64,000 bases of DNA from Aquisphaera giovannonii (GCF_008087625.1 NZ_CP042997.1:9734001-9798000); one strand, 5' to 3'. Shown: positions 26,446 to 35,778, numbered from the stretch's first letter. Numbers and translations are program-made. Notes: generated by a model not told the origin, from the letters alone.

Positions 26446-29400
26446 TTATTCGGTGGTCACGCCCTGGGCCCGCTCCCTCGCCGCGCGCCAGGTCGCGTTG
26501 TCCACGGGGAGCAGGGTGCCGCGGGCGGGGTCGAAGGTCAGGCCGGTGAGGGCGGTCAGCAGGTCGTCGGATCGGGACGCGTCGGCGGGGGGGACGGAGG
26601 GGGCCCGGAAGATGCGCGCGGTCTGGCGGACGTCGCCGGTCAGGATGGAGGACCCGTCGGGGGAGAAGCAGGCGGACCAGACGTCGGCCCCGTGCGGGAG
26701 GGGCGGGCCGATGGGCTGGCCGGTGGCGGCGTCCCAGAGCCGGGCGGTGTGGTCGCGGCTGCCGGAGAGGATGGTCCGGCCGTCGGGGCTGAACGCCACC
26801 GCGAAGACCCAGGCCGCGTGGGCCAGGGGCGGGATGAGGAGGTCGCCCGTGGACGGGTCCCAGAGGCGGGCGTGGCCGTCCTCGCAGCCGGTGACCAGGG
26901 CTTCGCCGTCGGGGCGGAAGGCGATTGCGCTGACGGCGCCGGGATGCGGCAGGATCCGGCCGGCGGGCGAGCGCGTGGCGAGGTCCCAGGCGAAGGCCGT
27001 GCCGGACGCCAGGCCGATGCCCAGGGCCTTGCCGTCGGGGCGGAAGGCCAGGGCGTCCACCGAGCCGGGGTGCTCGGCGGGGGGCCCGGCCGGCTCGCCC
27101 GTCGCGGCGTCCCAGAGGCGGCTCGTGCGGTCCTCGCCGCCGGTGGCGACGAGCCTGCCGTCGGGGCTGAAGGCGACGACGCTGGCCCCGCCGGGGTGAT
27201 CGAGCGGGCGGCCCAGGGGCCGGCCCGTGGCCGCGTCCAGGAGCAGCGCCGGCGAGCCCGCGACGACGAGCACCTTGCCGTCGGGGCGGCACGCGAGGCC
27301 CTTCGCCTGGCCGTTGGGGCACGTGGACCACCCGGCCACGCGGCCGGTGGCGGCGTCCCGGCGGCCGGCGACGCCGGTCGCGGCGGCCAGGAACGAGGCC
27401 CCGTCCGGGGCGAAGGCGACGGCCTGCCCCGCGCCGTGGACCTCCAGCGACGGCCCCGGCGAGGCGTCGAACCGGGCCTCCCAGATGCGGACGGCGTGGT
27501 CGCTGCTGGCGGTCAGCAGCGACCGTCCGTCGGGGCAGAACGCGACGGCCACCACGGGCCCCTGGTGGGGCAGCGGGGGCCCGACCGGCTCGTGCGTGGC
27601 GGCGTCCCAGAGCCGGGCCGTCTTGTCCTCGCTGCCGGTGGCGTACGCCCGGCCGTCGGGCCGGAAGGCGAGGGCCCGGACGTGCCCGCGGTGAGGGCGG
27701 GGCACCTCGCCGCGGGGCCGCCTGGCGGCGACGTCCCAGGCGCGGAGGCCGCCGCCCCAGCCGCCGACGAGGAGCGTCGAGCCGTCGGGGCTGAACGCCA
27801 GGGCGTGGACTTCCGGGCCGTCGGCCGCGACCCGCCCGACCTGCCTCGCGTCGCGGGCGTCGTAGACCCGCGCCAGGCCGTCGCGGCCGCCGATGGCCAG
27901 GAGATGCCCGCCGGGCTGGAAGGCGACGCAGGTGACCGCGAGGTCGGCCGTCAGCGGCCCGGCGATCGGCCGGCCGCCGGCGTCCCAGAGCCTCGCGGTG
28001 CGGTCCTTGCTGCCGGTGAGGATCCGCGTGCCGTCGGGGCTGAAGGCCACCGACTGGACCTCCGCCGCGTGCCGCAGCTCCACGCCGATCGGCCGCAGCG
28101 TGGCGGCGTCGTGCAGGCTCGCCACGCCGTCGCCGCGGCCGAGGAGCACGAGGCGGCCGTCGGGGCTGAACGCCAGCGAGCTGACCTGGGACGGCTGGAT
28201 CGCGGCGGGGCCGAGGGGCCGGGCCGAGGCCGCGTCCCAGAGCCTCGCCGCGGCGTCCTGCCCGCCGGTGAGGACCCGCGTGCCGTCGGGGCTGAAGGCG
28301 GCGGCGTTCGCCGGCCCGTCGTGGGAGAGCAGGCCCAGCAGGCGGGGCAGCCGGGCCCGCCACGCGGTCAGGTTCGCGAGCGCCGCGTGCTGCCAGGCGG
28401 GGTCCCCCGCGGCCTCGGCCGAGTGCCAGGCCTCCCGCATCCAGAAGAGGCCGGGGCCGGCCTGGTCCTTCTCGAAGGCGGCGAGCCCGCGGTCGAAGTC
28501 GCGCATGGCCAGCGCGCGGCGGGCCCCGGCGAGCGAGCCGCGCAGCCCTTCCCGCTCCCGGGCCAGGTCGGATGCCAGGGCCTGGACCGCGCCGGCCGCC
28601 CGGTCCCGCTCGCGGGCGTAGGCCACGGAGATTCCCGCGACGGCCGCCAGCGCCGCGGCCACCGCGACGGCCGCCGCCGCGCCCCACGGATGGCGCCGCG
28701 CCCATCGCCAGGTGCGCTCGACCGCCCCGGACCTCCGGGCCAGGATCGGCCGACCGGCGACGAACCGCCGCAGGTCCTCCGCCAGGCCGCCGGCCGTCGG
28801 GTAGCGTTCCGCCGGGTCGTTGGCGAGGGCCTTGAGGATGATCGTCTCCAGGTCGCGGGGGAACCGCCGGTCGAGCTGATGCAGCGGCATCGGCCCCCCG
28901 TGCAGGATCCGGGCCACGAGCCGCGCCCGGTCCGGCTCGTCGAAGGCCGGCCGCAGCGCCACGAGCTCGTAGAGCGTCGCCCCCAGCGCGAAGACGTCGC
29001 TCCGCGGGTCCGACCAGCCGCGGAACCGCTCCGGCGCCATGTAGCGGAGGGTGCCCACCAGGTCCCCGGTCCTCGTCAAACCCTCGCCGCCCTCGTCCCC
29101 CGTCTTGGCCAGGCCGAAGTCCGTGACCCAGACGTGCCCCCTCGCGTCGAGCAGCAGGTTCGAGGGCTTGATGTCGCGGTGCAGCACGCCCGCCCGGTGG
29201 GCGTACTCGAGCGCCTCCGCGACCTGGACGCACAGCCCCGCCGCGCGGCGGAGATAGCGGGCCCCGCCCGCCCCGGCGCCGGCCTCCGACGCCCCGGGCG
29301 AGGGGCCGCCCCGGCCGAGCCCCTCCGCCAGGCCGGCCGAGAGGTCGTCGCCGAGGGGCCTCCCCGCGAGGGGCTCGCCGGGGGAGGCGCGGCGGAGGCG

Positions 29401-29940
29401 GTCGAGCTCGCGGATGACCAGGTCCAGCCCGCGGCCCTCGATGAGCTGCATGGTGTAGAAGTGCCGCCCCTCGTGCTCCCCGATCTCGTAGACCGGGACG
29501 ATGTTCGCGTGCTGGAGCCGGGCCGCGGCGTGGGCCTCGCGGCGGAACCGCTCCAGGCGGGACGCCTCCCCGGGCCCGGGCGCGGGGAACATCTTCAGCG
29601 CGACCTGCCGCCCCAGCGACTGCTGCACCGCCTCGTAGACGACCCCCATCCCGCCGGACCCGATCGGCCGCACCAGCGCGTAATCGCCCAGCCGCGCGGG
29701 CATCGCCGCCAGCGCATCGGGCGGTCCGGCCGGCCCGCCGCCGTCGGCCTCGCCCCCGAGGCCCTCCATCTCCAGCATCGCCGGGACGAGCGACCGCAGC
29801 CGACCGGCGTGCTCCGGATTCGCCGCGATCAACGCGTCCAGCGACGGCCGCTCGCCCCGGCGATGCCGGCCGAGGAACTCGTCGATCAGGAGCTCGACCG
29901 GGTCGAAGCTCGACGAGCCGTCATCCACTTCGGCGCTCAT
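26446..29940 (-). CDS. Membrane-anchored Ser/Thr kinase with 14 WD40 repeats
   Basis: A 1164-aa Hanks-type kinase. Key residues (numbered from ATG 29940): P-loop GSGGMG about 94-99, Lys116 (VALKMF), HRDIKPSN about 254-261, DFG about 274-276, APE about 302-304. A Gly/Ala-rich insertion of about 45 residues (near 180-227) splits the C-lobe before HRD. A transmembrane helix lies at about 420-442 (AAAAVAVAAALAAVAGISVA). After a coiled-coil linker, 14 'FSPDG ... LWDAAT' units make two seven-bladed propellers, probably the sensor or partner platform. The ATG overlaps the stop of the upstream sigma factor gene as ATGA; GTG 29949 is the alternative start. Confidence 0.93.
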   Translation of the reverse strand: MSAEVDDGSSSFDPVELLIDEFLGRHRRGERPSLDALIAANPEHAGRLRSLVPAMLEMEGLGGEADGGGPAGPPDALAAMPARLGDYALVRPIGSGGMGVVYEAVQQSLGRQVALKMFPAPGPGEASRLERFRREAHAAARLQHANIVPVYEIGEHEGRHFYTMQLIEGRGLDLVIRELDRLRRASPGEPLAGRPLGDDLSAGLAEGLGRGGPSPGASEAGAGAGGARYLRRAAGLCVQVAEALEYAHRAGVLHRDIKPSNLLLDARGHVWVTDFGLAKTGDEGGEGLTRTGDLVGTLRYMAPERFRGWSDPRSDVFALGATLYELVALRPAFDEPDRARLVARILHGGPMPLHQLDRRFPRDLETIILKALANDPAERYPTAGGLAEDLRRFVAGRPILARRSGAVERTWRWARRHPWGAAAAVAVAAALAAVAGISVAYARERDRAAGAVQALASDLAREREGLRGSLAGARRALAMRDFDRGLAAFEKDQAGPGLFWMREAWHSAEAAGDPAWQHAALANLTAWRARLPRLLGLLSHDGPANAAAFSPDGTRVLTGGQDAAARLWDAASARPLGPAAIQPSQVSSLAFSPDGRLVLLGRGDGVASLHDAATLRPIGVELRHAAEVQSVAFSPDGTRILTGSKDRTARLWDAGGRPIAGPLTADLAVTCVAFQPGGHLLAIGGRDGLARVYDARDARQVGRVAADGPEVHALAFSPDGSTLLVGGWGGGLRAWDVAARRPRGEVPRPHRGHVRALAFRPDGRAYATGSEDKTARLWDAATHEPVGPPLPHQGPVVAVAFCPDGRSLLTASSDHAVRIWEARFDASPGPSLEVHGAGQAVAFAPDGASFLAAATGVAGRRDAATGRVAGWSTCPNGQAKGLACRPDGKVLVVAGSPALLLDAATGRPLGRPLDHPGGASVVAFSPDGRLVATGGEDRTSRLWDAATGEPAGPPAEHPGSVDALAFRPDGKALGIGLASGTAFAWDLATRSPAGRILPHPGAVSAIAFRPDGEALVTGCEDGHARLWDPSTGDLLIPPLAHAAWVFAVAFSPDGRTILSGSRDHTARLWDAATGQPIGPPLPHGADVWSACFSPDGSSILTGDVRQTARIFRAPSVPPADASRSDDLLTALTGLTFDPARGTLLPVDNATWRAARERAQGVTTE

Positions 29941-30590
29941 GCTTGCCACGCGGTGCCCTCGCCCGGCCCGTCAAGGTGCCTCCTCAGCTTCTCCAGCGCC
30001 CGGATGTAGCGCTTGCCGGCGGCGGCCTCCGAGATGCCCAGCACGGCGGCGATCTCGGCGCGGCTCAGCTGCTCGAAATGCCGCAGCGCGAGCGCCTCGC
30101 GGTCGGGCGGCTCGAGCTCCTCGAGGGCCCTGCGGACCCGCTCCTTCCGCTCCGCCCGCATCGCGGCCTCGCTGGGCGCCGTCCTCGCGTCCAGCAGGTG
30201 CTCGGCCAGCGCGGCGGAGGACGCCTGCGGCCAGCCGCCGCGGCCCAGGCCCACCTCCTGGCCGGCGTCCCTCATCTGCACGCCCAGGTGGTGCCGGTGC
30301 AGCGTGGCGAGCTTCTGGCCGGCGAGGAACCGCAGCCACAGGAAGAAGGGCATCGAGGGCTCGCGCAGATACGACGGCAGCCGGGCCGATGCCTCCAGGA
30401 ACGTCTCCTGGATCACGTCCGACGGGTCGATCCGCCTCCTCAGGCGCTCGTCGAGCCGCGCGGCGACCATCCGCCGGAGCCGGGGCCGCTGGCCCATCAG
30501 GAGGGACTCCAGCGCCCGCGAGTCTCCCGCCGACGCCCGCTCCAGGAGCCGCGCCGTCTCGCTCGATTCCACGCCCATGGCCGCCCTCAT
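29937..30590 (-). CDS. ECF-type RNA polymerase sigma factor (kinase-associated)
   Basis: A 217-aa sigma factor of the planctomycete kinase-linked ECF type. Region 2 is RIDPSDVIQETFLEASARLP and the following PSYLREPSMPFFLWLRFLAG; region 4 is LALRHFEQLSRAEIAAVLGI and SEAAAGKRYIRALEKLRRHL, a helix-turn-helix that reads the -35 element. No anti-sigma gene is adjacent; instead the WD40 kinase follows with an ATGA overlap, so phosphorylation may control sigma activity (known for some ECF families, inferred here). Starts at ATG 30590 or 30578. Confidence 0.92.
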   Translation of the reverse strand: MRAAMGVESSETARLLERASAGDSRALESLLMGQRPRLRRMVAARLDERLRRRIDPSDVIQETFLEASARLPSYLREPSMPFFLWLRFLAGQKLATLHRHHLGVQMRDAGQEVGLGRGGWPQASSAALAEHLLDARTAPSEAAMRAERKERVRRALEELEPPDREALALRHFEQLSRAEIAAVLGISEAAAGKRYIRALEKLRRHLDGPGEGTAWQA

Positions 30591-30995
30591 CCCGGCCGCC
30601 GCGGCTCCCCCTCGACCTCGGCCTCGCCGTCGCCTATAATGCTCTATTGTTGAACAAGCGCCTACGCCGCCCCGTCACGCCGTGATGAGCGGACGGCCGC
30701 ATGGCGTGGAGGCCCTCACCGGCCTCGCCACCCACCCCAACCCGCGCAGGCATCCCGCCAGGGGCCGCCCGCGCGTGAAGATCGTGGAGCCCACCCACCG
30801 CCCTCGCGTCCTCGCGAGCCCCGGCGACGAGCGGATCGCGAGGCCGCCCCCTGCGGGGTCGGTAGCCGCGAGAGTCTACGGCCTTGGCGGATCGGCCGGC
30901 GGGGAAATCGCACCCCCGGTTGTCCCGTCGCGGCCTCGGCGCGCGGTCCAGGGTATGAGGGGCTGCCGCGGGCGGTGCCCCGGAGGAGCAGGACC
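30591..30995. other. 405-bp divergent intergenic region
   Basis: Separates the ECF-kinase operon (minus) from a plus-strand secreted protein. The stretch at 30630-30656 is the only AT-rich patch (CCTATAATGCTCTATTGTTG on the plus strand) and is a candidate promoter for either side. GGAGGAG at 30982-30988 is the ribosome site of the plus-strand gene. No gene recognised inside. Confidence 0.4.
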
Positions 30996-31655
30996 ATGCG
31001 TCGACAACATACTCAAACCACACTTGCATCAGGGCCCCCCACACCTTCCCGGGCCGGGCGGTCCGCGGACGATCCGATGGCCCTCGCGATGTGGCGGCGG
31101 GTCGCCTCTTCCGGCTTCCGGACGCTCGTCGCGGCGGCCCTCGTCGGCGCGATCCTCCTGATCCCGGATCGGTCGTCGGCCCGGCCGTCGACCGGGACCA
31201 CCGCCCCGGCCGCGAACGACGACGAGGCGACGGGCGACGCCGGCGTCATCGTCCGCTCGGAGACGGTCGAGGTCTGGCTGCCCGAATCGCTCCGGGAGCT
31301 CGCCAGCCCGGTCGTCCGCGCCCGGGCCCTCGCCGAGCCCGACGGCCTGCGCCGCGTCCTCGGGCGGAGGGGCGGCGACCCGCGCATCGCCCTGACCACG
31401 CGCTGTCACCGAGCCGACGGCGAGCACTCCGACATCACGTTCATCCTCCGGCCCCTGGACGTGCCGGACCACCTCGAGCGGCTCCGCGAGGCCCTGGCCG
31501 GCGTCGCGGACGTACACCCGGGAGACGTCGCGGACGACGGCCAGGGCCCCGACGCCCACCTCGTCCCCGAGGGCCTCCTCGACCGGGACCAGGACCAGAT
31601 CCTCGCGACGCTGGACCGGATCCTCGCCGAAGAGCAGCCGGAAGTGACCCGGTGA
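30996..31655 (+). CDS. Hypothetical secreted or membrane-anchored protein
   Basis: A 219-aa protein. GGAGGAG at 30982 positions the ATG at 30996. An N-terminal basic region is followed by a hydrophobic helix (about residues 45-62, TLVAAALVGAILLIPDR), then an acidic soluble domain with VIVRSETVEVWLPESLRELA, a DPRIALTTRCHRADGEHSDI segment and a C-terminal helix. I do not recognise the family. A hairpin just after the stop is shared with the convergent sigma gene. Confidence 0.55.
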   Translation: MRRQHTQTTLASGPPTPSRAGRSADDPMALAMWRRVASSGFRTLVAAALVGAILLIPDRSSARPSTGTTAPAANDDEATGDAGVIVRSETVEVWLPESLRELASPVVRARALAEPDGLRRVLGRRGGDPRIALTTRCHRADGEHSDITFILRPLDVPDHLERLREALAGVADVHPGDVADDGQGPDAHLVPEGLLDRDQDQILATLDRILAEEQPEVTR

Positions 31656-31659
31656 GCGT

Positions 31660-31678
31660 CGACGACGGCCCCTCGTCG
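31660..31678. terminator. Short hairpin between convergent genes
   Basis: CGACGA (31660-31665) pairs with TCGTCG (31673-31678) around a 7-base loop in the 37-bp gap between two convergent stops. It could serve both directions. No T-tract. Confidence 0.4.
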
Positions 31679-31692
31679 TAGCCAGCCCGGCG

Positions 31693-33411
31693 TCACCTGC
31701 CCGCACCTCCGTGATCCGGCCGCGGGTGGGGCGCGATGCCGCGGAGTTCGGCCTGTTCGAAGGGGCGGAGCCGGACCTGGTACTCGCGGATCTGGTCGGG
31801 TGGCAGCGGGATCTCGGCGTCGATCAGGTCGATGACCCACTTCGGGTCGCCGTCCGGGCCCATGGAATACCGCTCGGCGGGATGCGGGTTGCCTTCCGGG
31901 CCGATCGCCACGATACGACGGGCTCGATCGAACGCATCGTGCGCCACGGCGAAGGCCGTCCCGGGCCGGCCCTGCACGGCGAAAGGGCGGCCCCGCCGAA
32001 GCGGAGCTTGTGGCCGTTCACGAACTGCCCGCGCCCCCCCCTTGCCGTCGTTGGTGACCTCCGTCTTCCAATCCCCGCCGGCGACCCTTGCCTGCACCGC
32101 GGCCTCCTCCTGCCCGTGGGTAAAGGTCGCGAGGCAGGACTGCAGTCCCTCCTCGTTGCGGCCGTCCCTCGTCGGCGTGCCGCCCCAGCACCCGTTGCAC
32201 GGGGCCGGATGCCAGCGGAGGTGGGCGTCCTCCTTCAGACCGGTCGCGCGGACGAGGATCACCCGCGCCACGTCCACCGGCCGGGCGCCCTTCGGCTCGA
32301 TGACGTCCACCGGCGGCGCCTCGAGCCGGGTGCCGTCGGGCTTCCACCAAGTCCTCGGCCCGGTCGGCAGCGTGGAGACCGCGACGACCTCGACGGCCGC
32401 CCCGTCGGCGGACCGGGCGAGGAAGCGGTCGGCATTGGAGGCCGCGGCGGGCGGGGCCGCCCCCCTCGTCCCTCGCGGCGCCGGCCCCGGCTCCGGCCCT
32501 TTGGCCCTCGCCATCAAGGCCGCCCCGATGCCACCCGCGGCGAGGGCCATCCGCAGGGCGGAAGACGCCCGTCGCATCCAGGAATTGACGCTCATGGTTC
32601 TCGTCACTCCTTCGGCCACTGCGGCGACGTCGGCCGAGATGCCGGCGGCTTCGGGCCCGGTCGCCGCGACGCGGGCCGCCGCCTGCGCGGTGGCGTGCTT
32701 CCAGGCGGCGGGGACGGCCTCCGACCGCGCCTTCTCGCCCAGGAGGGTGGCCAGCGAGATCAGCGTGGTGGCGGGTGCCAGGCCGCGGCGGGTCAGCCGG
32801 TCCCTGAGGCGGCCGCGTCCTCGGGCCAGGCGCGATTGCACGGTGCGGACCGGGCAGTCGAGCCGCCGGGCCGCCTGCTCGTGGGAGAGCCCCTCCAGGT
32901 GGCAGAGGAGGATCGGCAGCCGGAACCGCTCCGGGAGGCGGGCGAGTTCCTGGTGGAGCGCCTCCAGGGCGTCCCGATCGTCCGCTTCCCGCGAGGCCGC
33001 TTCCGCGAGGCCGCCGGAGGATGCCAGGCCCTCCGCTCGCAGATGTTCGCGGGCGAGCCGCCGGGCCGCCCCGCGACGGGCCCGGGCGGCGACCTTCGCC
33101 GCGACCCCATGGAGCCAGCTCGCGACCGACCCGGCCCGCCGGATCGAACCGGCCCGCTGGGCCAGCACCAGGGACGTCGCCTGGGCGGCGTCCTCCGCGT
33201 CGTGTCGGTCTCCCAGGAACCGCCGGCAGACGCCCAGCACCATCGGCGCGTGCCGCCCCACAAGGGCCGCGAACGCCGCCTCGGCCTCGTCGGCCCTCCC
33301 GCCGCGGAATCGATCGAGCAACGCGCCGTCCGACACCCCGACGGCCGTGCCGGCGCCGAGCAGGGCCGCAACCTCCCTCGCGACAACGACCGGCCTCGTT
33401 TCGCGTGCCAA
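31693..33411 (-). CDS. ECF sigma factor with long C-terminal extension
   Basis: A 572-aa protein. Residues about 26-190 are a sigma-70-like ECF factor: LLDRFRGGRADEAEAAFAAL, region 2 MVLGVCRRFLGDRHDAEDAA, and region 4 PILLCHLEGLSHEQAARRLD with CPVRTVQSRLARGRGRLRDR. A helical linker (LISLATLLGEKA ... AVAEGVTRT) leads to a weakly hydrophobic stretch (about 275-293, SSALRMALAAGGIGAALMAR) and then a roughly 270-residue extension of unknown fold (TWWKPDGTRLEAPPVDVIEP onwards). Such fused extensions replace separate anti-sigma factors in planctomycetes. GGAGG eight bases upstream supports the TTG start at 33411. Confidence 0.88.
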   Translation of the reverse strand: MARETRPVVVAREVAALLGAGTAVGVSDGALLDRFRGGRADEAEAAFAALVGRHAPMVLGVCRRFLGDRHDAEDAAQATSLVLAQRAGSIRRAGSVASWLHGVAAKVAARARRGAARRLAREHLRAEGLASSGGLAEAASREADDRDALEALHQELARLPERFRLPILLCHLEGLSHEQAARRLDCPVRTVQSRLARGRGRLRDRLTRRGLAPATTLISLATLLGEKARSEAVPAAWKHATAQAAARVAATGPEAAGISADVAAVAEGVTRTMSVNSWMRRASSALRMALAAGGIGAALMARAKGPEPGPAPRGTRGAAPPAAASNADRFLARSADGAAVEVVAVSTLPTGPRTWWKPDGTRLEAPPVDVIEPKGARPVDVARVILVRATGLKEDAHLRWHPAPCNGCWGGTPTRDGRNEEGLQSCLATFTHGQEEAAVQARVAGGDWKTEVTNDGKGGARAVRERPQAPLRRGRPFAVQGRPGTAFAVAHDAFDRARRIVAIGPEGNPHPAERYSMGPDGDPKWVIDLIDAEIPLPPDQIREYQVRLRPFEQAELRGIAPHPRPDHGGAGR

Positions 33412-33642
33412 GACGTTCCCTCCTCGATCCGACGGCGGCCCCGGCCGGAGGCCGAGCCGCCCCCTGCCCTACCCGCCTCACCGAGAATGGTGCCCGATCG
33501 GAGGCGGATCGCCCCGGGAATCCGGAAAATCGCGTCGACCGCCGGGGCGCCGCACCCGGGGCGGCCCGGTTCTGCGAGAATGAGGACGGAGGGGCCCTCG
33601 GCCGACGACCCCCGGCCGCCGAGATCGCGAAGGAGCAGCCGC

Positions 33643-34431
33643 GTGGACCACACGGAAGCCGGCCGATTCTGGGACGGGAATGCGGACGCGTGGACCGAGC
33701 TGGCGCGGGCCGGGTACGACGTCTATCGCGACCATCTGAACACGCCGGCCTTCCTCGGATGGCTGCCGGACGTGGGCGGGCTCTCCGGCCTGGACGTCGG
33801 CTGCGGGGAGGGGCACAACACGCGGCTGCTCGCACGCCGGGGCGCCCGGATGGCGGCCGTCGACATCTCCGAGAAGTTCATCGGCTACGCCCGACGGGCG
33901 GAGGCGGCCGAACCGCTGGGCGTCGACTACCGCGTCGCGAGCGCCGTGGAGTTGCCGTTCGCGGACGGCACGTTCGACTTCGCCACCGCCTTCATGAGCT
34001 TCATGGACATCCCCGAGACCGACCGCGTCCTGGCGGAGGCGGCCCGCGTGCTGAAGCCCGGCGGGTTCCTGCAGTTCTCCATCTGCCACCCCTGCTTCGA
34101 CACCCCGCACCGGCGGAACCTCCGCGACGGCTCGGGCGTCACCTACGCGATCGAGGTGGGCGGCTACTTCCGCGAGCTCGACGGCGAGGTCTCCGAGTGG
34201 CTCTTCGGCGAGGCCCCGGCCGAGGCGAGGTCGCGGCTCCCGAAGTTCCGCGTCCCGCGCTTCACCCGCACGCTCAGCCATTGGATCAACGCGGTCCTCG
34301 CCGCCGGCCTCCGCCTGGAGGGCCTCTCCGAGCCCGCCCCCACGGACGAGGCCGTCCGCGCCTGCCCCGCCATCCGGGACGCCCATGTCGTCTCCTACTT
34401 CCTCCACGTCCGGGCGCGGAAGGAGGGATGA
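33643..34431 (+). CDS. Class I SAM-dependent methyltransferase
   Basis: A 262-aa enzyme. Motif I is LDVGCGEGHNTRLLARRG, followed by acidic motif II (MAAVDISEKFI), motif ELPFADGTFDFATAFMSFMD and LKPGGFLQFSICHPCFDTP. It belongs to the Methyltransf_11/25 group, which methylates small molecules; the substrate is not evident. A GTG start at 33643 with AAGGAG eight bases upstream fits better than the upstream ATG at 33580. The C-terminal half ('YFRELDGEVSEWLFGE') is a lid. A hairpin follows 7 bases after the stop. Confidence 0.9.
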   Translation: MDHTEAGRFWDGNADAWTELARAGYDVYRDHLNTPAFLGWLPDVGGLSGLDVGCGEGHNTRLLARRGARMAAVDISEKFIGYARRAEAAEPLGVDYRVASAVELPFADGTFDFATAFMSFMDIPETDRVLAEAARVLKPGGFLQFSICHPCFDTPHRRNLRDGSGVTYAIEVGGYFRELDGEVSEWLFGEAPAEARSRLPKFRVPRFTRTLSHWINAVLAAGLRLEGLSEPAPTDEAVRACPAIRDAHVVSYFLHVRARKEG

Positions 34432-34437
34432 GGCGAG

Positions 34438-34460
34438 AGGCCCCGCCGACGTGCGGGCCT
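34438..34460 (+). terminator. GC hairpin after the methyltransferase gene
   Basis: AGGCC (34438-34442) with CGC (34444-34446) pairs with GCG-GGCCT (34453-34460), eight base pairs with one bulged C and a 6-base loop, 7 bases after the stop. Following bases TTGTGG give only a weak T-run. Confidence 0.5.
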
Positions 34461-34489
34461 TGTGGGCGTGTAATCCTCCTACGGCCCGA

Positions 34490-34624
34490 GGGCGAGGCGA
34501 CGCGGCGAGTATCCGCGGCACGCTCGACGCGGGGTATGCCGTCGAGGCCCGCGATGGCGAGGAACGGACACCGTTCGTGCTCGCGACGGAAGCCGGGCAC
34601 TTCGCCGCGGTACTGGCCCCGGTC
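34490..34624 (+). pseudogene. Possible ankyrin-repeat remnant
   Basis: The frame reads GDAASIRGTLDAGYAVEARD then RTPFVLATEAGHFAAVLAPV, which resembles one and a half ankyrin repeats. It has no start or full-length domain and breaks off into unrelated sequence. The rest of the gap 34461-34746 shows nothing else. Confidence 0.25.
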
Positions 34625-34746
34625 GGAACCGGCCGGATGCCTACTCGCATCCGCTCCCCGCGCCCCTCCCTCGACTGGCTGTCCTCGTTCTCCGATCTCA
34701 GCCTGTCTGGCATCGGCATCCTGCCGATGTGAGGCCGAGATCGAGC

Positions 34747-35484
34747 TCAGCGGTCGAGGGCCCTGAGGACCCGGTCGAGCTTCCGCTCCAGGTCGTCGAG
34801 CCGTTCGTCCTGGGTACGCCCCCGAGGCGGACTCGAGCCGCAGCCGATGGCCTCGAGGCGGGCCGCCACATCCGGTCGGGCGGCGAAACTAGACTCGCCG
34901 GTCGGCAGCAGGAGTCGGTTCGTGACGACGACACCCGTCGGGGCCGCCGCGGTGTCCCCCAGCGGGACCGACGGCACGAGCCCGGGCGGCCGGTGGCCGG
35001 CCTCGCGCGATGGCCGCCTCGAAGGCAGCGCCGGTTGCGCCGGGCGCAGCCGATTGCGATCGCCGAGGCGTTCCGGTAAAGGGCTCATCCGGTAATCGGC
35101 GACGGATGCCGACAGGACGGCGACCCATCCGACGACGGCTTGCATCAGGGAGATGTCCGCCCTCGCGAACGACACGAAGAGCACCGGGAGCAGGGCCGCC
35201 ATCGCGGCCAGTCCGCCCGACGTCAATGGGTGGCGGCGGGCCCGCAAGAACGCCGTCCAGACGGGCAGCACGCGGCGGCCGAACAGCTGCACGCACAGGA
35301 AGGCGGCGATCGCGTTGAAGGGCACGAAGAAGAGCAGGGTGATGAGGTCGGCACCGCGCAAGGGGCGGCCCGCAACGAGCCCGCGGGAGAACGACGCGGC
35401 GAACCCCGCATCGACGATGAGCGTGATCAGCGTCCAGGAGACCGTGCAGAACCCGATGCACGACCTGAGGCTTTGGTTTGGCAT
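34747..35484 (-). CDS. Hypothetical membrane protein
   Basis: A 245-aa protein with about four hydrophobic segments in its first 130 residues (for example IGFCTVSWTLITLIVDAGFA, LITLLFFVPFNAIAAFLCVQ, LAAMAALLPVLFVSFARADI, AVVGWVAVLSASVADY), then a Pro/Arg-rich cytoplasmic tail ending in a short coiled coil (DERLDDLERKLDRVLRALDR). No family recognised. ATG 35484 is preferred to the GTG at 35493. Confidence 0.6.
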   Translation of the reverse strand: MPNQSLRSCIGFCTVSWTLITLIVDAGFAASFSRGLVAGRPLRGADLITLLFFVPFNAIAAFLCVQLFGRRVLPVWTAFLRARRHPLTSGGLAAMAALLPVLFVSFARADISLMQAVVGWVAVLSASVADYRMSPLPERLGDRNRLRPAQPALPSRRPSREAGHRPPGLVPSVPLGDTAAAPTGVVVTNRLLLPTGESSFAARPDVAARLEAIGCGSSPPRGRTQDERLDDLERKLDRVLRALDR

Positions 35485-35778
35485 GGCGGACACGACCCGA
35501 CGAACGATCCCCCCGCCGCGTGCCTCCGGGGCACGAACCGGGCGGCGACCAGGTCTACTGTGAGCCCTGGTGAAGCAAGGAAACGACCGGCGACCCCGCC
35601 CGGCTCATCCGCCGGGGGCACGCCTGGGCGAGGGGGCTCGGGTGCCTCCGATGCGGCTGCATGACCCGCCCCCGGTGGGCCCATCTGGATTCACCCGGTC
35701 GCCTCGGCGTCCAGGACGATCGTACCCGCCAGGGCACCGTCCGCAATCGACGCCTCGGGCCCGCCCACCCGCGACGCG
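35485..35778. other. Gap of about 290 bp
   Basis: No gene, repeat or clear promoter recognised between two minus-strand membrane-protein genes. Frames on both strands are Arg/Pro-rich shadows. Confidence 0.4.

Noticed and set aside
26416-30009. 1197-aa plus-strand frame beginning MKTRLLIAIVLFGGHALG, which looks like a signal peptide
   Set aside because: The rest is antisense to the WD40 kinase and has no motif; the signal-like start is chance.
30630-30656. Clear sigma-70 promoter (TATAAT) for the ECF operon
   Set aside because: TATAAT is on the strand opposite the operon and no -35 at proper spacing is seen; kept only as a weak AT-rich candidate.
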